A stretch of 64,000 nt of DNA from Macrococcus bovicus (GCF_004359575.1 NZ_SCWF01000001.1:1-64000); one strand, 5' to 3'. Counted from the stretch's first letter, positions 27,423 to 38,465 are shown. Notes: generated by a model not told the origin, from the sequence alone. Program-made: numbers and translations.

Positions 27423-28538
27423 ATGAAAATCATGCATATTGCTGACTTACATATCGGCAGAACGTTAAATCAGCATCCCCTGCTTGAAGATCAGATTTTT
27501 ATGCTCGACCAGCTGATTGCTGAGATAGACAAAGAAAGCATAGAGCTTGTGATCATTGCAGGGGATATCTACGACCGTGCGCTGCCATCGAAAGAAGCGG
27601 TCCAGGTCTTTGAATCATTCATTCATAAAGTCAATATTGAGAGAGGTCTCCCTGTACTGGCGGTCAGCGGGAACCATGACGGTGCTGCGCGGCTCGGCTA
27701 CGGCAAGGAATGGTTCAGGCAGCATCAGTTCCATCTCGGCACTCATATTGCGGACAGCTTTCAGCCGGTGACCTATCAGAATATAGATTTCTATCTGATT
27801 CCCTATGTGGAGCCCGCTGAGGCCCGCCTGTATTTTGAGGATGACGACATTCGGTCCCATCGTGACAGTTACAGCCGTATTGTCGAGCAGATCAAAGGGA
27901 CCATGAACCACGAACGAAAATCCATAGCAATCAGTCATCTGTTTATTCAGGGAGGACAGGAAAGTGACTCTGAACGCACCTTATCTATCGGTGCTGTTGA
28001 ATACGTGCCGGAGAAAGTCTTCCATGACTTCGACTATGTCGCACTCGGTCATCTTCATCATCCCTTTGCGATTCAGTCCGAGCGCATCTTCTACAGTGGC
28101 AGTCTGATGAAATATTCCTTTTCTGAAGTGCAGCAGCCTAAAGGCTACCGGCTGGTGACGGTGGATGACGAGGTGCGCAGCGTCTTTGTGCCGCTTAAGC
28201 TGTACCGGGATATGCACGTGATTGAGAGCAGCTATGACCAGGTGCTGAATAACGAACTGGCTTTAAAGCAGGATGATTACTATCAGTTCCGTCTGAGTGA
28301 AATGCGTCATATCAAGGATCCGATGTCACGCCTGAAAACAGTTTTTCCCCATGTACTGGAGCTGCGCTATCTTGAGGATACTGCACCTGCAACAGCGTTC
28401 AAAGCGGAGGTCGATAAACGGGATGACCTTGAAATCATTGAACAGTTTATCGAGGCTGTCTCTGAAGGCGGCGTTAATGCTGAACAGAAGCAGATACTTG
28501 AGCGTCTGTTAAAGGAGGTCAATGATGAAACCTATTAA
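27423..28538 (+). CDS. sbcD: Exonuclease SbcCD subunit D
   Basis: Mre11-type nuclease of the SbcCD complex, which opens DNA hairpins and protein-blocked ends. The 371-residue protein has the five phosphoesterase motifs: MHIADLHIG, IIAGDIYDR, AVSGNHDG, ISHLF and ALGHLHH. ATG 27423 follows GAGGTGAAGTC. Its 3' end overlaps the sbcC start by about 17 bases, so synthesis is coupled. Confidence 0.96.
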   Translation: MKIMHIADLHIGRTLNQHPLLEDQIFMLDQLIAEIDKESIELVIIAGDIYDRALPSKEAVQVFESFIHKVNIERGLPVLAVSGNHDGAARLGYGKEWFRQHQFHLGTHIADSFQPVTYQNIDFYLIPYVEPAEARLYFEDDDIRSHRDSYSRIVEQIKGTMNHERKSIAISHLFIQGGQESDSERTLSIGAVEYVPEKVFHDFDYVALGHLHHPFAIQSERIFYSGSLMKYSFSEVQQPKGYRLVTVDDEVRSVFVPLKLYRDMHVIESSYDQVLNNELALKQDDYYQFRLSEMRHIKDPMSRLKTVFPHVLELRYLEDTAPATAFKAEVDKRDDLEIIEQFIEAVSEGGVNAEQKQILERLLKEVNDETY

Positions 28539-31422
28539 ACTGGAGCTGAAAAACTTCGGCCCTTTTATCAACGAAACGGTTCATTTTGATGAACTGAAAG
28601 AAGAACAGCTTTTTCTCATCAGCGGACGGACCGGGTCAGGCAAAACCATCCTGTTTGACGCGATGACCTATGCATTGTACGGTGAGGCCTCGACTAAGGA
28701 CAGGGACAAGAATGCGCTGCGCAGCCAGTTTGCTGATGACAAAGACATTGCCAGCGTGACGTTTACCTTCAAGATAAACGACGCGATCTATGTAGCTGAG
28801 CGCCAGCTGCCCTACAGAAAGCCGGGCAACAAGACGATGACAGACACTAAATTTCAGCTGCATGATATCACGGCTAACAAGAAATTACTGGCAGCAAAAC
28901 CCGCAGAAGGTAGACAGGCCGTGCATGACATCATGAAAGTGGATGTGAATCAGTTCAGACAGATACTTATCCTGCCGCAAGGGGAGTTCAAGCGCTTCCT
29001 CCTATCATCGAGTAAAGAAAAACAGCCTGTCTTAAGAACGCTGTTTGGCACCGTCCGCTTCAAATTGCTTGAAGATCAGTTGACAGCAGAGACGAAAGCG
29101 CTGGAAGCACGCGTGCATTCATTGGAGGAACGGCTGTACATTCTGCTGGAGCAGATCAAGAGTGAAACAAAGTCTGAAGGGACAGTCAGACAGCAGTTCC
29201 TGTCTTACCAGGAAGAGGTGCAGCGGCAGCAGCAGGCACTTGAAGCCGTACAAGCTGACTGGAAGGAGAAGAGCGAACTGCTGTCAGCTGAGCGGCGGAC
29301 ACTTGAAGAAGCCGCCCAAGTCAATGACTGGCTGCAGCAGTTAAAGGCCACAGAAGAACAGCAGCGTGACTTAATAGCAAAGCAGGGCTATATTCAGGAA
29401 GTGAGGGACAAAGTCAGCCAGCTGAAGGTACTGGACTATCTGAAGGAGAAGAAGGAAGCGCTCGCCAAATTACAGGACAGACGTGCAGCGTGGGACGCCA
29501 AGCAGAAGGCGTTGACTGCCGACAAAATCTCTGAGGAGAATCTGCTGGCATCCTTAAAGGAAAGTCAAGCGCAACTCGAACAAGATAAGTCTTCAGCTGA
29601 TGAGAAGAGACGTTTCAGAGATCATCATCGGCATTATATCGTTGAAGAAGAATGGCAAGAATTAGAATCAAGGATTGCGCTGATTGACGAAGAGATTCAA
29701 GCGCATCGACAGAAGCTGGAGAACATCAGGCCAGTCGATACTGGGGCGCTTCTGAACGAGCTGACCACAGTGATGGAAGAACGTGAGGCGCTGAGCCAGC
29801 AGATACAGGACAAGCAGCTCATGATCTCACAGCTTGAGCGTGAAAAGAGTGACTACGACAAGCAGAATGAACAGGCTATGGCCAAAGAGACGTATGAAAA
29901 AGAGTTAAATGAGCTGAATCTTATCCAGACAGAACCGCTGATAGCTGCCATCGCTCAAATGAGAGAGCATCTGCATAGTGGTGAGGAATGTCCCGTCTGT
30001 CTGCAGCAGGTCAGTGAAGTGCCGCCGTTACCCGATCCAGAGGCCTTGGCAGCCTACCGGAAAATAGAGCACCGCAAGATCAGGCTGGAAAGCTTGATTG
30101 AACCTTTACAGGCATACAGTTTCCATGAGACAGCTGAACTGACAGCGCGTATTGAGAGCCTGCAGACAGAGTTATCAGCGCTTACTCTGGCGAAAGATCA
30201 GTGTGACATGCGTTACCAGGCATCAGCTGCTCGTTATCAGGAAGACCTGAAAAATGAGCAGACTTATCAATCGCATCTGCAGCGTGATGAAAAACTGCAG
30301 CATGAATTACTGACGCAGACACAGCTCTATGATCAGTTCAGGTCGCGGACAGGGTCCCTGAACTACAGACAGTTTGAGGAAACCTGGCACCGATACGATC
30401 AGGCGATTCAGGACTATGAAACAACAGAAGCGGAACTTAACAGTCAAGTACATGATAAAGAACATGACATAGCCCGGCTTGAAAATGAAGTAAGCCATTT
30501 AACGGCATTGCTGGCTGACAGTGAAACAGAATATGAAGCACTCACGTTAAAACTCAAATCTGACCTTGAGAAGAATAAGCTGACGGAAGAAGCATTGGCA
30601 CTGAATGTAGATATGAGCCTTCTGGACACTCTGCAGGCAGAGATTGAGGAGTATCAGTCAGCGGTTCAGGCTGTTCAGTTCAAACTAGATGAGCTGAACG
30701 GTCAGATTGCAGGGCGTACTTTCACTGATATCCGTCCGATGGAAGAGGCCGTCAGAAATCTGGAGGACACAGTGACGATGCTCCAGGCAGAGAAGCATAC
30801 ACGGCTCATCAGAGTGAAAGACAATGAGAAACTTCTGCAACAGATTGAAGCAGGACTGAAGGAATATGAGGCGAAGGTGCTGAAGCAGCAGGATACTCTT
30901 GAGCTGTCGAGACTCCTCAGCGGCAAGAACCCGCACAACCTGACATTGGAGAATTATGTGCTGACCTATTATTTGGAACAGACCCTTCTTCTCGCTAATG
31001 TCAGGCTGAATGATATGACCCATCATCGTTATCAGTTCAGACGTAAGAAGGAGAAGTCGCTCGGCTATAGCGGACTGGATATCGAGATATTTGATCGCTA
31101 TTCCAATCAGGTGAGGGATATCACTACACTGTCAGGTGGCGAGACGTTTTTGGCCTCTCTCGCGCTGGCGCTTGGGTTAAGTGACTATGTGACGCAGCTG
31201 TCTGGTGGCATCAGCCTGGAATCAGTCTTCATTGACGAAGGATTCGGCACGCTGGACAATGAGACGCTCGAGACGGCGATTGAATCACTGATAGAGCTGG
31301 AAAGAAGCGGTAAGATGGTCGGTCTGATCTCGCATGTTGAGATGCTGAAGTCAAGAATTCCGGCAATTCTTCATGTTGAAAGTAGCGGCTATATCAGCAC
31401 GACACGTTTTGCGGTCAAATAA
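28525..31422 (+). CDS. sbcC: Exonuclease SbcCD subunit C
   Basis: Rad50-type ATPase, 965 residues from ATG 28525 (an ATG at 28522 is also possible; AAAGGAGG is 6 or 3 bases upstream). Walker A is SGRTGSGKTILFDAMTYALYG. Two long coiled coils flank the zinc hook C489-P-V-C492. The ABC signature LSGGETFLASLALALGL and Walker B VFIDEGFGTLD are near the C-terminus. With SbcD it forms an ATP-dependent dsDNA exonuclease and hairpin endonuclease. No obvious terminator follows. Confidence 0.96.
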   Translation: MKPIKLELKNFGPFINETVHFDELKEEQLFLISGRTGSGKTILFDAMTYALYGEASTKDRDKNALRSQFADDKDIASVTFTFKINDAIYVAERQLPYRKPGNKTMTDTKFQLHDITANKKLLAAKPAEGRQAVHDIMKVDVNQFRQILILPQGEFKRFLLSSSKEKQPVLRTLFGTVRFKLLEDQLTAETKALEARVHSLEERLYILLEQIKSETKSEGTVRQQFLSYQEEVQRQQQALEAVQADWKEKSELLSAERRTLEEAAQVNDWLQQLKATEEQQRDLIAKQGYIQEVRDKVSQLKVLDYLKEKKEALAKLQDRRAAWDAKQKALTADKISEENLLASLKESQAQLEQDKSSADEKRRFRDHHRHYIVEEEWQELESRIALIDEEIQAHRQKLENIRPVDTGALLNELTTVMEEREALSQQIQDKQLMISQLEREKSDYDKQNEQAMAKETYEKELNELNLIQTEPLIAAIAQMREHLHSGEECPVCLQQVSEVPPLPDPEALAAYRKIEHRKIRLESLIEPLQAYSFHETAELTARIESLQTELSALTLAKDQCDMRYQASAARYQEDLKNEQTYQSHLQRDEKLQHELLTQTQLYDQFRSRTGSLNYRQFEETWHRYDQAIQDYETTEAELNSQVHDKEHDIARLENEVSHLTALLADSETEYEALTLKLKSDLEKNKLTEEALALNVDMSLLDTLQAEIEEYQSAVQAVQFKLDELNGQIAGRTFTDIRPMEEAVRNLEDTVTMLQAEKHTRLIRVKDNEKLLQQIEAGLKEYEAKVLKQQDTLELSRLLSGKNPHNLTLENYVLTYYLEQTLLLANVRLNDMTHHRYQFRRKKEKSLGYSGLDIEIFDRYSNQVRDITTLSGGETFLASLALALGLSDYVTQLSGGISLESVFIDEGFGTLDNETLETAIESLIELERSGKMVGLISHVEMLKSRIPAILHVESSGYISTTRFAVK

Positions 31423-31503
31423 ATTGTTACAGTTTAGTCAAAATTTCTGATCATGTACTAAAAAACTCTGTGATATATTATTTATATCAAGGAGGATGCT
31501 GTT

Positions 31504-32115
31504 ATGAAGAAATTAGTTTTTTTGATGGGTATGATCTTATTTTTAGCGGCCTGCAGTAACTCGAGGCTCGAACCTAAGCCGAGTTACGGCAATCAGGTCT
31601 CAGAATTCAAGGCGACAGACGAAGACGGTAAAATGTTCTCGAGTCAGGATATGAAGGGCAAGGTCTGGCTTGCGGATTTCATCTTCACGAACTGTGAGAC
31701 TGTCTGTCCGCCGATGACCTATAACATGACGCAAGTCGTGGATGAACTCGAAAAAGAGGGCGTCAAAGATTACGGTATCATCAGTTTCAGTGTTGACCCT
31801 AAACGGGATACGCCGGCCAAGCTGAAAGCCTATTCTGAGCAGTACGGCGCCAAGACAGATAACTGGAAACTGATGACTGGCTATGATGAAAAATTCATCC
31901 GTCAGTTCGGTGAGGAGAACTTCAAGACCATCGCTGTCCCGCCGACCGCAGGAAATGATCAAGCTACACACGGGACTTCTTTCTATCTGATTGATCAAAA
32001 TGGCACCGTCATCAAGGATTATATCGGTAAAGATACAGGCGACCAGAAGTTCCCGAAAGGTGAAATTGTAGAAGATGTGAAGACAATGATCAAAGAAGGA
32101 CCGTATAAAAAATAA
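31504..32115 (+). CDS. SCO1/SenC/PrrC-family lipoprotein
   Basis: The 203-residue lipoprotein has lipobox FLAAC with C17 and a thioredoxin-like fold. The copper ligands of Sco proteins are present: C64 and C68 in NCETVCPP and H156 in ATHGTSF. It probably helps copper insertion into cytochrome oxidase, or works as a thiol reductase. ATG 31504 follows AAGGAGGATGCTG. The gene is monocistronic with its own terminator. Confidence 0.9.
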   Translation: MKKLVFLMGMILFLAACSNSRLEPKPSYGNQVSEFKATDEDGKMFSSQDMKGKVWLADFIFTNCETVCPPMTYNMTQVVDELEKEGVKDYGIISFSVDPKRDTPAKLKAYSEQYGAKTDNWKLMTGYDEKFIRQFGEENFKTIAVPPTAGNDQATHGTSFYLIDQNGTVIKDYIGKDTGDQKFPKGEIVEDVKTMIKEGPYKK

Positions 32116-32149
32116 TACCGCGCTGCACAGATGTGCAGGCGGTATTTTT
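32114..32149. terminator. Terminator between the SCO1-like gene and mscL
   Basis: AATACCGCGCTGCACA-GA-TGTGCAGGCGGTATT with T5; one or two mismatches in a long stem. Confidence 0.85.
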
Positions 32150-32151
32150 AA

Positions 32152-32520
32152 TTAGATATTTCTGTTGCGCAGTAAGTCACGGATCTCGGTCAGTAATGCA
32201 GTATTCGCTTCAATCGTTTCTTCTTTCGGTTGTGCTCTCGTTAATTTATTGAAGACCTTTACAAATAAGAAGATGGAGATTGCAACGATTAAGAAGTCAA
32301 TGATGGATTGAATGAATACGCCGTATTTGATACCCATGTATGCCCAGTCGCTGGCGAAGTCGGTTTTGCCGCCGAAGACGAGTGCGATGATAGGCATGAT
32401 GACACTTTCAACTAACGCTGTAACAATTTTACCAAATGCAGCACCGATGACAACAGCGACTGCAAGTTCAAGGACGTTACCTTTAATAGCAAATTCTTTG
32501 AATTCTTTAATTAATGACAT
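32152..32520 (-). CDS. mscL: Large-conductance mechanosensitive channel
   Basis: The 122-residue channel opens under membrane tension to release solutes on hypo-osmotic shock. The N-terminal helix MSLIKEFKEFAIKGNVLELA leads to TM1 (AVVIGAAFGKIVTALVESVIM), and TM2 is FLIVAISIFLFVKVFNKL. The start is preceded by AGGAGGTGACTAT. It neighbours the BCCT carrier and potassium channel genes, so this stretch is rich in osmotic functions. Confidence 0.96.
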   Translation of the reverse strand: MSLIKEFKEFAIKGNVLELAVAVVIGAAFGKIVTALVESVIMPIIALVFGGKTDFASDWAYMGIKYGVFIQSIIDFLIVAISIFLFVKVFNKLTRAQPKEETIEANTALLTEIRDLLRNRNI

Positions 32521-32692
32521 GTATAGTCACCTCCTGTGTGAACATTTTATATGATATTGCACATAAAATAAACGCTTAATTGAAGTTAATGAAAGCGTCT
32601 CTATCCAACTGCTCAACCGTGCAAAGTTGAAAGTTTACTCTAAGTGCGTTATGATGTACATTGCTTTTATACTAGAGTAAAGGAGATGCAAA

Positions 32693-34216
32693 ATGGAAAA
32701 AGCTAAAATTACCAAAGTATTTTATATCTCAATGGTGCTTGTACTGATCACGGTGCTGCTCGGGGCCATCTGGCCGGCGCATTTTGAGAAGGTGACAGGT
32801 CACATCAACAATCTGATCTCGAAGGAATTTAGCTGGTACTATGTCATCATTTCGACAGTTATGGTCATCTTCTGCGTGTTCCTCATTCTGAGTCCGATCG
32901 GCAAACTGAAGCTGGGCAAACCGTCAGATCAGCCTGAGTTCAGCCTGGTTTCATGGTTTGCGATGCTATTCAGTGCCGGCATGGGTATTGGACTGGTCTT
33001 CTACGGAGCTGCCGAACCACTCAGTCACTTCTTGACGCCACCTACTGCCGAAAGCGGTACAGATCAGGCGTTCAGAGATTCTCTCAGAATGACGTTCTTC
33101 CACTGGGGCTTCCATGCGTGGGCCATTTATGGGGTTGTTGCACTTGGACTTGCTTATTTTCAGTTCCGAAAAGGAGAGCCGGGGCTTATATCACGGACGC
33201 TACGTCCTATTTTCGGACAACATGTTGAAGGTGTATTAGGTACTATCATTGATGTACTTGCGGTATTTGCGACAATTGTAGGTGTTGCAGTTTCCTTAGG
33301 GATGGGTGCTCAGCAGATCAATGGTGGATTACATTATCTTTTCAACGTGCCGAATACCTTCGGCGTGAAAGTGATCATCGTCATTATAGTGACAGTTCTG
33401 TTCCTGATGAGTGCATGGTCAGGCTTATCTAAAGGGATTCAGTATTTGAGTAACTTAAACATCTTTTTCGCGGCACTGCTGCTCTTCGCAGTTCTCTTTG
33501 TCGGGCCGACGATTCTGATCATGAATATGTTCTCCACGTCTATCGGTAACCTGCTGCAGAATTTCATCTCTATGAGTTTCGATGCAGCACCGCTTAATGC
33601 AACGAAACGGGAATGGATGAGTTCGTGGACCATCTATTACTGGGGCTGGTGGATGAGCTGGAGCCCGTTCGTCGGCATCTTTATTGCCCGTGTCTCTAAG
33701 GGCCGTTCGATCAGAGAATTTCTTTTAGGGGTCCTGCTTGTGCCGTCACTGTTAAGCTTCTTCTGGTTCAGTGTCTTCGGTACTACCGCAATAGAAGCCG
33801 TCAAGAAAATCCCGGCCATCGGTAAGATGTCGGTTGAGACGCAGTTATTCGGGATTTTCCACGAGATGCCGCTCGGTATCGGCTTATCGATTCTCGCGTT
33901 ACTGCTGATCGGTACGTTCTTCATCACCTCTGCGGATTCCGCGACTTTTGTCCTGGGTATGCAGTCTACACACGGTTCATTGAATCCGCCGAATACAGTG
34001 AAAGTCATCTGGGGAATCTCCCAATCTCTTATCGCACTTGTACTGATCTATGCAGGCGGTTTAAATGCCTTGCAGAGTGCCGCTATCATTGTGGCCTTCC
34101 CGTTCTCGTTCATTCTGATCGGTATGATGGTGTCCTTGTACAAGGATGCGAATAAAGAAAGATTATATCTCGGTCTGACCTTGAAACCGGACAAACGTTT
34201 CAGGAAAAAGGATTAA
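32693..34216 (+). CDS. opuD: BCCT-family osmoprotectant transporter (OpuD-like)
   Basis: A sodium-coupled betaine carrier with 12 membrane segments, 507 residues. Family signatures: SWFAMLFSAGMGIGLVFYGA, FFHWGFHAWAIYG and the Trp-rich WTIYYWGWWMSWSPFVGIF with the binding-box tryptophans. ATG 32693 follows AAAGGAGATGC. Glycine betaine is the expected substrate from the family and the osmotic gene context. It has its own terminator. Confidence 0.93.
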   Translation: MEKAKITKVFYISMVLVLITVLLGAIWPAHFEKVTGHINNLISKEFSWYYVIISTVMVIFCVFLILSPIGKLKLGKPSDQPEFSLVSWFAMLFSAGMGIGLVFYGAAEPLSHFLTPPTAESGTDQAFRDSLRMTFFHWGFHAWAIYGVVALGLAYFQFRKGEPGLISRTLRPIFGQHVEGVLGTIIDVLAVFATIVGVAVSLGMGAQQINGGLHYLFNVPNTFGVKVIIVIIVTVLFLMSAWSGLSKGIQYLSNLNIFFAALLLFAVLFVGPTILIMNMFSTSIGNLLQNFISMSFDAAPLNATKREWMSSWTIYYWGWWMSWSPFVGIFIARVSKGRSIREFLLGVLLVPSLLSFFWFSVFGTTAIEAVKKIPAIGKMSVETQLFGIFHEMPLGIGLSILALLLIGTFFITSADSATFVLGMQSTHGSLNPPNTVKVIWGISQSLIALVLIYAGGLNALQSAAIIVAFPFSFILIGMMVSLYKDANKERLYLGLTLKPDKRFRKKD

Positions 34217-34219
34217 ATG

Positions 34220-34248
34220 AAAGACGAATCGGTCGATTCGTCTTTTTT
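34220..34248 (+). terminator. opuD terminator
   Basis: AAGACGAATC-GGTC-GATTCGTCTT followed by T4. Confidence 0.88.
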
Positions 34249-34285
34249 CTATTGATTAATTTCTGTTTTAACAGATAATAGATGA

Positions 34286-35616
34286 GTGAGGAGGGGGGCC
34301 GTTATCAAAAAGAAATCCAATCCCTATACGATTATTCTGCTATCTTTTCTGATCACACTATGTTTCGGTACATTGCTACTGGCACTGCCTATCGCACAGA
34401 AGCACCCGGTGCCATTGATTGGTCATTTCTTTATCGCGACAAGCGCCTTTACAGTGACAGGACTTGCGACAATAGACATTACAGCGGACTACACTTATTT
34501 CGGTCTGACGGTCATCATGCTGCTCATTCAGGTCGGTGGACTCGGTATTGTCACACTCGGGATGGTCATCTTTATCCTGATCGGCAGAAAGGTCGGTCTG
34601 AAGAACCGCTTCCTGATTACTGAGGCGCTCAATCAGACGAGCATCGCGGCATCTTACGTCTCGTCAAATTTGTCCTCTTGATCAGTCTTGGCTTTGAATT
34701 CGCCGGCACGCTGCTGCTCGCGCTTAAGTGGATTCCCGCCTATGGGTTCTGGAACGGCTTATATCGCAGTCTGTTCACGTCCATCAGTGCCTTTAACAAC
34801 GCAGGATTTGCACTGCATAGTGACAATATGATGTCACATCGCACAAATCCGGTCATCAACTTCATCGTGACATCACTCATCATCATGGGCGGACTGGGCT
34901 TTACGGTCTATATCGACCTCTTCAAGAAGAAATCTTTCCAGGCCCTGCGCGTGCATACGAAAATCATGCTGATCGGAACACTCCTTGTCAACTTCTTCGC
35001 GACTGCCGTGATTTTTCTGCTGGAGATTCATAACCAGAAGACCTTAGGCGGTTATCACTGGTTTGATCAGCTCCAGATGGCTTATTTTCAGGCTGTGACG
35101 ACAAGGACTGCCGGCTTTAATTCCATCGACATCGGAGCGATGAATACGGATTCCCTGCTGCTGATGATGCTCCTGATGTTCATCGGCGGAGGCTCCACTT
35201 CGGTTGCCGGAGGGATTAAGCTGACAACAGCAGCCATGATTATTTTTGGTACCATCAGCTATATCAGAGGGCGGGAGGAAATCAACATTTTCGAACGCGC
35301 AATTGAAATGAAGTTCTTGCTGAGAAGCTTTGCGATTGTGGTTCTCAGTTCCACGCTTATATTTGTGATCACTTTTTTACTCGTCCAGGTTGAACCCGAC
35401 CTGCCTTTTCTGCCGCTCTTCTTTGAAGTGGTATCAGCCTTCGGGACTGTCGGACTGACGATGGGTATTACTGCGAAGCTGTCTGTTGCCGGCAAACTGT
35501 TGATCATCCTGATGATGATGATAGGTAAAATCGGGGTCCTGACCATCGTCTTCACTTTCTCAAAACCGAAGAAACAACTCTATCATTACCCTAAACAGGA
35601 TATACTGACGGGTTAA
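34286..35616 (+). pseudogene. ktrB: KtrB/TrkH-type potassium channel subunit, split by a frameshift
   Basis: Two overlapping frames (34286-34681 and 34678-35616) together encode a complete KtrB. The first holds pore loop 1 (FTVTGLATID). The second holds loops 2-4: FNNAGFAL, TRTAGFNS and FGTVGLTMG. Around 34646 the expected coding ATCGGCGGCATC reads ATCGCGGCATC, and restoring one G yields GGILRLVKFVLLISLGFEF, joining the frames. The start is also unclear: GTG 34286 overlaps the GAGGAGGGGGG site. With the shift, only about 131 residues would be made, without a full pore. Either a recent pseudogene or a sequence error. Confidence 0.85.
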
Positions 35617-35641
35617 AAAACGCCGAACAGGCTTTTTTTTT

Positions 35642-35656
35642 ATAAGCAAAACTTAT
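35642..35656. promoter_or_regulatory. CcpC/CcpE-type dyad upstream of acnA
   Basis: ATAA-GCAAAAC-TTAT matches exactly the ATAA-N7-TTAT dyad known for the LysR regulator CcpC at the B. subtilis citB promoter. It lies about 50 bases upstream of the -35-like element of acnA. Confidence 0.6.
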
Positions 35657-35689
35657 GATTTATTATTGGTTATTCAAAATCAGAGTCTG

Positions 35690-35718
35690 TTTACTTCTTT
35701 TTGGCAATTGATTAAAAT
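35690..35718 (+). promoter_or_regulatory. Probable acnA promoter
   Basis: TTTACT (35690-35695) and TAAAAT (35713-35718) are separated by 17 bases, and the AGGGGGGAATC ribosome site and ATG 35757 follow. Confidence 0.55.
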
Positions 35719-35756
35719 GATAGTGAAAGGGCTTTTAATTAATAGGGGGGAATCAT

Positions 35757-38462
35757 ATGAATTCAAATCTTCAGCAGTCATCGAAGCAGACATTTGAATT
35801 GAACGGCAAGACATACACATTTTACAGCTTAAAATCACTTGAAGAACTCGGACTCGGTGAAATCAGTCAATTACCTTATTCTATCCGTGTGTTACTGGAA
35901 TCAGTCCTGCGACAGTTTGACGGACGAGTGATTACAGAGGACCACATCAAGCATTTAGCAAAATGGAGTAAAAAAAATGATCCGAATGCAGAAGTGCCTT
36001 TTAAGCCGTCGCGTGTCATTCTGCAGGATTTCACAGGGGTACCTGCTGTCGTTGATTTAGCTTCACTGCGTAAAGCGATGGATGATGTCGGTGGCGACGT
36101 CACAAAGATCAATCCGGAAGTACCGGTTGACCTTGTTATCGACCATTCCGTACAGGTCGATCAATACGGGAACGAGTCAGCCCTTAAACGCAATGTCGAA
36201 CTTGAGTTCGCTCGTAATAAAGAGCGCTACCAGTTCCTGAACTGGGCTACGAAAGCATTTGATAATTATCGTGCAGTGCCGCCTGCAACAGGTATCGTCC
36301 ACCAGGTGAACTTAGAATACTTAGCGAATGTGGTTCATGTAAGAGAAATCAACGGTGAGCAGGTCGCGTTCCCGGATACACTGGTCGGTACTGACTCTCA
36401 TACAACGATGATCAATGGTATCGGTGTGCTCGGCTGGGGCGTCGGCGGTATTGAAGCGGAAGCGGGTATGCTCGGCCAGCCTTCGTACTTCCCGATTCCG
36501 GAAGTCGTCGGGGTCAAACTGACAGGTGAACTGCCTGAAGGAGCGACAGCGACAGACCTGGCTCTTCGTGTGACGCAGGAACTCCGCAAAAAAGGGGTAG
36601 TAGGTAAATTTGTTGAATTCTTCGGACCGGGGGTTGAAAAATTGCCGCTCGCTGACCGTGCAACAATTGCCAATATGGCGCCTGAGTACGGTGCAACTTG
36701 TGGTTTCTTCCCGGTTGATGAAGAATCTCTTGCATATCTACGTCTGACAGGCCGTGACGACCAGCATATTCAGGTGGTTAAAGAGTATTTAGTGCGTAAT
36801 GATATGTTCTTCACTGTCGATAAGCCGGAACCGACTTATACCGATATCGTCAACCTTGACTTATCAACAATTGAAGCTTCTCTATCAGGTCCTAAACGTC
36901 CACAGGACTTGATCAAGCTGAGCGACATGAAAAAAGAGTTCGTGCAATCTGTCACAGCACCTGCCGGTAACCAGGGACATGGCTTTGATGACTCTGAGTT
37001 TGATAAGAAAGCTGTCATCAGCTTTGCCGACGGTCATCAAGGGGAGATCAAGACAGGTGATATCGCGATTGCGGCGATTACGTCTTGTACGAATACGTCC
37101 AACCCTTACGTCATGCTCGGCGCAGGACTCGTCGCGAAGAAAGCTGTCGAAAAGGGGCTGCATGTGCCGGAGTATGTGAAGACTTCACTTGCGCCGGGTT
37201 CTAAGGTGGTTACAGGCTACCTGGAAGCAAGCGGACTTCAGGATTATTTAGATCAGTTAGGCTTCAACACTGTCGGCTACGGCTGTACGACATGTATCGG
37301 TAACTCAGGACCTTTATTGCCTGAAATAGAGGAAGCGATTTCGCGTGAAGATCTTCTCGTGACATCCGTCTTATCGGGTAACCGTAACTTTGAAGGACGT
37401 ATTCATCCGCTTGTTAAAGCGAACTATTTAGCCTCTCCGCAGCTTGTTGTCGCATATGCGCTTGCCGGTACAGTCAATATCGACCTGCAGAACGACCCGC
37501 TCGGTAAAGGGGCTGATGGTCAGGACGTCTACCTGAAAGATATCTGGCCGACTATCGAGGAAGTCAAAAATACGGTTCACTCAGTCGTAACGCCGGAATT
37601 ATTCCGTAAAGAATATGAATCCGTCTTTGATTCAAACAGCCTGTGGAATGCGATTGAATCTACAGACCAGCCATTATATGACTTTGATCCGAATTCAACC
37701 TACATCCAGAATCCGACGTTCTTCCAGAACTTATCGAAGGAACCTGGCATCATTCAGCCGCTTAAAGATTTACGCGTAATGGGTAAGTTCGGTGATTCAG
37801 TGACAACTGACCATATCTCACCAGCCGGCGCCATCGGTAAAGATACACCAGCCGGCCTGTATCTGAAAAACCACGGTGTTGATATCCGTGACTTCAACTC
37901 TTATGGTTCACGTCGTGGTAACCATGAAGTGATGATGCGCGGTACATTCGCCAATATCCGTATCAAGAACCAGATCGCCCCGGGCACAGAAGGCGGCTTT
38001 ACAACTTACTGGCCGACCGGCGAAGTGATGCCGATTTTTGATGCTGCGATGAAGTATGCAGCTGACGGCACCGGACTCGCTGTACTGGCGGGCCATGACT
38101 ACGGTATGGGCTCATCACGTGACTGGGCAGCTAAAGGAACCAATCTTTTAGGCGTTAAGACAGTCATCGCACAGAGTTATGAGCGTATTCACCGCTCGAA
38201 CCTTGTCATGATGGGTGTGCTGCCGCTTCAGTTCATGCAAGGCGAATCGGCAGAGTCGTTAGGCCTGACTGGCCGCGAAGCGATTTCAGTGGATATCCAT
38301 GAAGGCATCCGTCCTCGGGATATTGTTAAAGTGACAGCTGTTAAAGAAGACGGCTCTCAAGTGACATTTGATGCGCTTGCACGCTTCGATTCAGAAGTCG
38401 AGATCGATTATTATCGTCATGGTGGCATTCTCCAAATGGTGCTCCGTAATAAACTGGCTTAA
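35757..38462 (+). CDS. acnA: Aconitate hydratase
   Basis: [4Fe-4S] enzyme that converts citrate to isocitrate, 901 residues, AcnA/IRP1 type. Cluster ligands are C444 (TSCTNTSNP), C510 and C513 (GCTTCIGN). [29 protein letters not shown] and [12 protein letters not shown] form the active site. In Gram-positives the apo form also binds mRNA iron-responsive elements. It is preceded by a CcpC-like dyad and followed by a terminator, so it is monocistronic. Confidence 0.97.
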   Translation: MNSNLQQSSKQTFELNGKTYTFYSLKSLEELGLGEISQLPYSIRVLLESVLRQFDGRVITEDHIKHLAKWSKKNDPNAEVPFKPSRVILQDFTGVPAVVDLASLRKAMDDVGGDVTKINPEVPVDLVIDHSVQVDQYGNESALKRNVELEFARNKERYQFLNWATKAFDNYRAVPPATGIVHQVNLEYLANVVHVREINGEQVAFPDTLVGTDSHTTMINGIGVLGWGVGGIEAEAGMLGQPSYFPIPEVVGVKLTGELPEGATATDLALRVTQELRKKGVVGKFVEFFGPGVEKLPLADRATIANMAPEYGATCGFFPVDEESLAYLRLTGRDDQHIQVVKEYLVRNDMFFTVDKPEPTYTDIVNLDLSTIEASLSGPKRPQDLIKLSDMKKEFVQSVTAPAGNQGHGFDDSEFDKKAVISFADGHQGEIKTGDIAIAAITSCTNTSNPYVMLGAGLVAKKAVEKGLHVPEYVKTSLAPGSKVVTGYLEASGLQDYLDQLGFNTVGYGCTTCIGNSGPLLPEIEEAISREDLLVTSVLSGNRNFEGRIHPLVKANYLASPQLVVAYALAGTVNIDLQNDPLGKGADGQDVYLKDIWPTIEEVKNTVHSVVTPELFRKEYESVFDSNSLWNAIESTDQPLYDFDPNSTYIQNPTFFQNLSKEPGIIQPLKDLRVMGKFGDSVTTDHISPAGAIGKDTPAGLYLKNHGVDIRDFNSYGSRRGNHEVMMRGTFANIRIKNQIAPGTEGGFTTYWPTGEVMPIFDAAMKYAADGTGLAVLAGHDYGMGSSRDWAAKGTNLLGVKTVIAQSYERIHRSNLVMMGVLPLQFMQGESAESLGLTGREAISVDIHEGIRPRDIVKVTAVKEDGSQVTFDALARFDSEVEIDYYRHGGILQMVLRNKLA

Positions 38463-38465
38463 TGC

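Noticed and set aside
34282-34623. 113-codon frame over the start of ktrB
   Set aside because: Out-of-frame relative to the membrane segments of KtrB; no similarity pattern.
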